From contig JAVSMN010000001.1 of assembly GCA_032027205.1 (NCBI GenBank), positions 3,289,418 through 3,353,417 on the forward strand: a stretch of DNA of 64,000 nucleotides, read 5' to 3'. Within the stretch, counting starts at the first letter, position 1; every line of letters begins with the position of its first letter. Shown piece after piece: positions 60,531-64,000 of this stretch. Source of the DNA: Zeimonas sp032027205. Lineage in GTDB: Bacteria > Pseudomonadota > Gammaproteobacteria > Burkholderiales > Burkholderiaceae_E. Under the pieces are notes generated by a model, which was not told the origin of the DNA, searched no databases, and worked only from the letters and a program-made list of their open reading frames with translations. The position numbers were made by a program, and so were the translations under genes.

Positions 60531-61526
60531 ATGGCGCAGGAATCGAAAACGGCCGTCGTTGCCGCGATCATCGGGAACCTGGCGATTGCCGTGGCGAAGT
60601 TCGTTGCCGCCGGCTTCTCCGGCAGTGCGGCGATGCTCTCCGAGGCGATCCACTCGCTCGTCGATACCGGCAACGGCGGGCTGATGTTGTACGGCATGAA
60701 ACGCAGCCACCGCCCGCCCGATGCCGAGCATCCGTTCGGCTATGGGCACGAGCTGTACTTCTGGGCGCTGATCGTCGGCGTACTCGTCTTCGCGCTCGGC
60801 GGCGGAATGTCGATCGTCTCGGGTATCGTCCACATCCGCGGCGGCGAACCGCCCGGCGATCTCGCCTGGAGCTCCGGCGTGCTCGCGGTCGCCGCCGTCT
60901 TCGAGAGCGTGTCCTGGTACTACGGGCTGAAGGCGTTCCGGGTCGAGCAGCGCGGCCGCGGCTTCGTCGAGACGATCCGCACGACGAAGGACCCGACCAG
61001 CTTCACCATATTGCTCGAGGATTCCGCGGCGCTGCTCGGGCTCGTCTTCGCGTTCGTCGGCATGACGCTCGCCGTCCGGCTGGACAGGCCGTGGATCGAC
61101 GGCGCTGCGTCGGTGGCCATCGGCGTGTTGCTGTGCCTGGTGGCGCTGCTGATGGTTTACGAGAGCAAGGGGTTGCTGGTCGGCGAGGGCGCCGACCGCA
61201 AGACGCTCGACGAGGTCCGGCGCATCGTGCGTGCCGAGCCGCAGGTCGAGCGGGTGTGTCGGGTGCTGACGATGTACCTGGGTCCCGAGGAAGTCATGCT
61301 CGTGCTCGAGCTCGATCTGCGCCACGGACGCCCCGGGGAGTTCCATACGCACCTGACCTTCGAGCGCATCTCGCGCACGATCCGCGCACGCTTCCCGCGC
61401 ATGCGGCACGTGTTCGTGGACATCACGCCGGACGAGGCGCGCACGCCGAGCGAAGCCACGGAATCGGCCGATGCGGATACGGCGTTCGGGCTTTCGCCTA
61501 TGCAACCGATGGGACGGCAGCGATGA
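60531..61526 (+). CDS. Cation diffusion facilitator (CDF) family transporter
   Basis: The 331-residue inner-membrane protein has about six membrane segments. AMLSEAIHSLVDTGNG carries the first metal-site aspartates and HPFGYGHELYFWALIVG the next conserved helix. ILLEDSAALLGL carries the second Asp, and a cytoplasmic dimer domain lies at about 225-310. CDF proteins export zinc, iron, manganese or cobalt against protons. The stop overlaps the next gene as ATGA. The metal cannot be predicted from sequence. Confidence 0.92.
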   Translation: MAQESKTAVVAAIIGNLAIAVAKFVAAGFSGSAAMLSEAIHSLVDTGNGGLMLYGMKRSHRPPDAEHPFGYGHELYFWALIVGVLVFALGGGMSIVSGIVHIRGGEPPGDLAWSSGVLAVAAVFESVSWYYGLKAFRVEQRGRGFVETIRTTKDPTSFTILLEDSAALLGLVFAFVGMTLAVRLDRPWIDGAASVAIGVLLCLVALLMVYESKGLLVGEGADRKTLDEVRRIVRAEPQVERVCRVLTMYLGPEEVMLVLELDLRHGRPGEFHTHLTFERISRTIRARFPRMRHVFVDITPDEARTPSEATESADADTAFGLSPMQPMGRQR

Positions 61527-62893
61527 CTCCGACTCTCGAACGACGACGCGCCGAGCGGGCGCGCGAGAACCGGCTTCGCGAAGCGCTGCGAGCGCATTCG
61601 CGCGAGATCGGCGAGCATGCCGCCGACGACGAGAAGCTCATGGCGCTGCTCGCGTCGCGACGCTTCGCTTTGCTTGGCGAAGCCTCGCACGGCACCCGCG
61701 AGTTCTACGAGCAGCGCGCCGAGCTCACGAAGCGCCTGATCGTCGACCATGGGCTGGACGCCGTCGCGGTCGAGGCCGATTGGCCCGACGCGCAGCGCGT
61801 GAACCGCTATGTGCGCGGCAGTTCGCACGACCGAAGTGCCGAGGAAGCGCTGGGCGGTTTCCGGCGATTCCCGCACTGGATGTGGCGCAATACGATCGTG
61901 CGTGATTTCATCGGATGGCTGCGGCAATGGAACGACGCGCAGCCGCCGGACCGTCGCGTCGGCTTCTACGGGCTCGACCTGTACAGCCTGTCGGCGTCGA
62001 TCGACGCGGTGCTCGCGTATCTGGACAGCGTCGATCCCGAAGCAGCGAAGCGCGCACGCGCCCGCTACGGCTGCTTCGACCACTTCCGCGAGGACGCGCA
62101 GGTCTACGGCTACTCGGTCGCCTTCGACCTCAAGCGTGATTGCGAGCAGGCCGTCGTGCAGCAACTGGTCGAGTTGCGCGAGCGCTCGATCGAGGCCATC
62201 GAGCGCGAAGGCGCCGAGAGCGACGCATTGTTCGACGCCGAGCAGAACGCCCGCCTGGTGCGCAACGCCGAGGAGTACTACCGCGCGATGTTCGGCCGAC
62301 GCGTCTCGTCGTGGAACTTGCGCGATCGGCACATGGTGGACACGCTGCAAGCGCTCGACACGCACCTGGCACAGCAACTCGGCCGCGAGCCCCGGATCGC
62401 GCTGTGGGCGCACAACTCGCACCTGGGCGACGCGGGCGCGACCGAGATGGGCGCCGACGGGCAATGGAACGTCGGGCAACTCGCACGCGAGCGCTATGGG
62501 GCACACCGATGCACGCTAGTCGGGTTCACCACGTTCCAGGGAAGCGTCACCGCTGCGTCCGAGTGGGGTGGGACCGAGCAGCGCAAGAGCGTGCGCCCCG
62601 GACTCGCCGGCAGCTTCGAAGCGCTCTTTCACGAAGCAGGGCCGGAGCGCTTCGTGCTGCACCCGAACGAGCCGCGCTTCGCGAAGGCCTTCGCCGAGCC
62701 GATGCTCGAGCGCGCGATCGGCGTGATCTACCTGCCGGAGTCGGAGCGGATGAGCCACTATTTCCACGCGCGGCTGCCGGCGCAGTTCGACGCCGTGCTG
62801 CATTTCGACGTCACGCGAGCGCTCGAGCCGCTCGACCCGGGCGCCCGCTGGCGGATGGACGAAGTGCCGGAGACGTATCCGAGCGGCGTCTGA
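61523..62893 (+). CDS. Erythromycin-esterase-like protein
   Basis: The 456-residue product belongs to the erythromycin esterase/succinoglycan-biosynthesis (EreA-like) hydrolase family. It shows LLGEASHGTREFYEQR with catalytic Glu and His, VAVEADWPDAQRVN, VGFYGLDLYSLSASI and ALWAHNSHLGDA. Most chromosomal members are not proven to act on macrolides. It overlaps the CDF gene start-to-stop (ATGA), a pairing that suggests a shared stress or detoxification role. Confidence 0.9.
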   Translation: MTPTLERRRAERARENRLREALRAHSREIGEHAADDEKLMALLASRRFALLGEASHGTREFYEQRAELTKRLIVDHGLDAVAVEADWPDAQRVNRYVRGSSHDRSAEEALGGFRRFPHWMWRNTIVRDFIGWLRQWNDAQPPDRRVGFYGLDLYSLSASIDAVLAYLDSVDPEAAKRARARYGCFDHFREDAQVYGYSVAFDLKRDCEQAVVQQLVELRERSIEAIEREGAESDALFDAEQNARLVRNAEEYYRAMFGRRVSSWNLRDRHMVDTLQALDTHLAQQLGREPRIALWAHNSHLGDAGATEMGADGQWNVGQLARERYGAHRCTLVGFTTFQGSVTAASEWGGTEQRKSVRPGLAGSFEALFHEAGPERFVLHPNEPRFAKAFAEPMLERAIGVIYLPESERMSHYFHARLPAQFDAVLHFDVTRALEPLDPGARWRMDEVPETYPSGV

Positions 62894-62926
62894 CGCGGGG
62901 TGTTGACCGGAAGCCAGGGTGCTCGG

Positions 62927-63529
62927 ATGGAATCGGATCGACAAGCGTCGTTGTTCGATGCGCCCGTCCCGCTCCCCGCGCACCTGCCGGAAGGACTGCG
63001 CTACGAGCCCGATTTTCTCGATCTCGACGAGGAGCGCGCACTGATCGCGCTCGTTCGCACGCTCCCGTTCGAGGCGGCCAGGTACAAGCAATACAGCGCC
63101 CGGCGCCGCGTCGTCAGCTATGGCGGCAGCTTCGATTACGACGCGAACCGCCTTCGACCGTCCGCCGAGCTCGTCGTCGAACTGCATGCCCTGCGCGCAC
63201 GCGTCGCGCAGTGGCTCGGCGTCGAGCCCGCGCATCTCGTGCACGTGCTGGTCGCCGAATACGCACCGGGAACGCCGCTCGGCTGGCATCGCGATGTGCC
63301 GGATTTCGAGGACGTGGCAGGCGTGTCGCTTGGCGGCGAGGCGACGATGCGCTTTCGTCCCTATCCGCCGGAGCAGCCGAAGCGCGCCGACATCATTCGC
63401 CTGGCCCTCGCGCCGCGCTCGATCTACCTGCTGCGCGGCATCGCTCGCTGGCGGTGGCAGCACAGCGTTGCGCCGACGAACACGCTGCGTTGGTCGATCA
63501 CTTTCCGCACGGCTCGGCGCAAGCACTGA
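62927..63529 (+). CDS. alkB: Alkylated DNA repair protein AlkB
   Basis: The 200-residue 2-oxoglutarate/Fe(II) dioxygenase removes alkyl groups from DNA or RNA bases. Conserved elements are YSARRRVVSYGGSFDY, VAEYAPGTPLGWHRDVPDFEDV (Fe-binding His and Asp in HRD) and SLGGEATMRF. The terminal WQHSVAPTNTLRWSITFRT supplies the second His and the 2-oxoglutarate arginines. The ATG at 62927 is preferred; a GTG at 62900 is possible. A nucleic-acid repair role fits the nearby RNA-repair genes only loosely. Confidence 0.92.
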   Translation: MESDRQASLFDAPVPLPAHLPEGLRYEPDFLDLDEERALIALVRTLPFEAARYKQYSARRRVVSYGGSFDYDANRLRPSAELVVELHALRARVAQWLGVEPAHLVHVLVAEYAPGTPLGWHRDVPDFEDVAGVSLGGEATMRFRPYPPEQPKRADIIRLALAPRSIYLLRGIARWRWQHSVAPTNTLRWSITFRTARRKH

Positions 63530-63577
63530 ATGCGAGGCGCAGCGGTCCGTTGCCCGCTGCAGTGAACGATGAAGGCG

Positions 63578-63618
63578 AAAAGAAAAGGGAGTCCGATGCG
63601 ACTGCAGCGAACTCCCTT
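63578..63618 (-). terminator. Intrinsic terminator of tRNA-Asn
   Basis: On the minus strand AAGGGAGT and ACTCCCTT (63618-63611 and 63592-63585) form an 8-bp stem with an 18-base loop. A T-rich tail TTTTCTTTTC follows. It lies nine bases after the tRNA and ends this single-gene unit. Confidence 0.75.
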
Positions 63619-63626
63619 CGGATTTT

Positions 63627-63702
63627 TGGCTCCCCGACCTGGGCTCGAACCAGGGACCTGCGGATTAACAGTCCGTCGCTCTACCGACTGAGCTATCGGG
63701 GA
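63627..63702 (-). tRNA. tRNA-Asn (anticodon GTT)
   Basis: On the minus strand the 76-base sequence starts TCCCCGATAGCTCAGTCGG and ends GGAGCCA with an encoded CCA. The acceptor arms TCCCCGA and TCGGGGA pair. The anticodon loop CTGTTAA gives GTT. D loop and T loop (GGTTCGAGCCC) are canonical. Confidence 0.97.
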
Positions 63703-63712
63703 ATAGCCCGCC

Positions 63713-63718
63713 AGTATA
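63713..63718 (-). promoter_or_regulatory. Candidate -10 element of tRNA-Asn
   Basis: TATACT lies on the minus strand eleven bases upstream of the tRNA 5' end, giving a start near 63706 and almost no leader. The -35 region is weak. Confidence 0.4.
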
Positions 63719-63752
63719 TCGGATCGCGGCGTCGAAGCGAGCGGGGGGCGTG

Positions 63753-64000
63753 CTAGCCCTTGATCACCCCCGCCATCGCCTTCGCCACCGCATCGATGTT
63801 CCGGCTGTTCAGCGCCGCCAGGCAGATGCGTCCGGTGCCGACCGCGTAGATCCCGAACTCGTCGCGCAGCCGCTCGACCTGCTTCGGATTCAGCCCGGAA
63901 TACGAGAACATCCCGCGCTGGCGCTCGACGAAGGAGAAATCCCGGTTGACGCCATTCTCGCGCAGCCGCTGCACGAGTCCGGTGCGCATCGCGCGGATCC
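63753..64000 (-). CDS. Aspartate/aromatic amino acid aminotransferase, C-terminal part (partial)
   Basis: Only the last 82 codons are inside the window. They contain VNRDFSFVERQRGMFSYSGL, then LRDEFGIYAVGTGRICLAALN, the substrate-binding C-terminal region of the AspC/TyrB family. RGMFSYSGL and GRICLAALN are diagnostic. It is a PLP enzyme that moves amino groups between aspartate or aromatic amino acids and 2-oxoglutarate. The catalytic lysine lies outside. Confidence 0.9.
   Translation of the reverse strand, partial: IRAMRTGLVQRLRENGVNRDFSFVERQRGMFSYSGLNPKQVERLRDEFGIYAVGTGRICLAALNSRNIDAVAKAMAGVIKG

Overview
The window is very GC-rich and almost entirely coding. Its housekeeping order (surE-pcm-nlpD; ndk-rlmN-pilW-rodZ-ispG-hisS-yfgM-bamB-der-hfq-hflX-hflK-hflC-DUF2065-hisZ-purA; rnr-rlmB) is the arrangement known from Betaproteobacteria, most likely Burkholderiales. 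The organism call is an inference from gene order and protein style, not from rRNA. Many genes are packed in four-base stop/start overlaps, and all four NTG codons appear to be used as starts in them.

Layout. 1-4.0 kb (+): end of surE, pcm, nlpD, then a PolB-type 3'-5' exonuclease and rlmD; rpoS, which normally follows nlpD, is absent here. 4.1-4.8 kb (-): a BI-1 membrane protein. 5.2-22.5 kb (+): the long housekeeping run from ndk to purA and a phosphoribosyltransferase gene, covering nucleotide supply, rRNA/tRNA modification, pilus and cell shape, isoprenoids, histidyl-tRNA synthesis, outer membrane assembly, ribosome GTPases, Hfq and the HflKC complex. It is interrupted between bamB and der by a 772-base gene-free stretch holding a near-perfect 106-base inverted repeat. 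22.5 kb: tRNA-Leu(CAG) with its own promoter and terminator. 22.7-27.0 kb (+): rnr, rlmB, cobB.

27.0-45.0 kb is mostly on the minus strand. It holds a secreted nuclease, a DUF883 protein, a universal stress protein, an FNR-like regulator (+) lacking the iron-sulfur cysteines, a hybrid histidine kinase with an OmpR-type partner, a B12-dependent ribonucleotide reductase with an apparent internal C-terminal duplication, two complete TRAP transporters of different subfamilies back to back (TAXI type with DUF1850, and DctPQM), and a serC-serA pair.

45.0-59.8 kb is the most unusual part. Two COG2187-type kinases flank a minus-strand operon archease-rtcB-capA-groEL2 and a divergent plus-strand pair, DHH phosphoesterase plus PRPP synthetase. 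Facing them is a tightly overlapped minus-strand operon: acyl-CoA synthetase, 2-oxoacid dehydrogenase E1 alpha, E1 beta, E2, acyl carrier protein, and the second kinase. RNA repair, PRPP supply, a second chaperonin and acyl activation are thus gathered in one place. I infer a stress or recovery island, but its biochemical logic is not established.

59.9-63.5 kb (+): an FMN reductase, a CDF cation exporter overlapping an erythromycin-esterase-like gene, and alkB. 63.6-64.0 kb (-): tRNA-Asn(GTT) as a complete small transcription unit, and the end of an aspartate/aromatic aminotransferase gene. No rRNA, CRISPR array, intact insertion sequence or prophage was seen.
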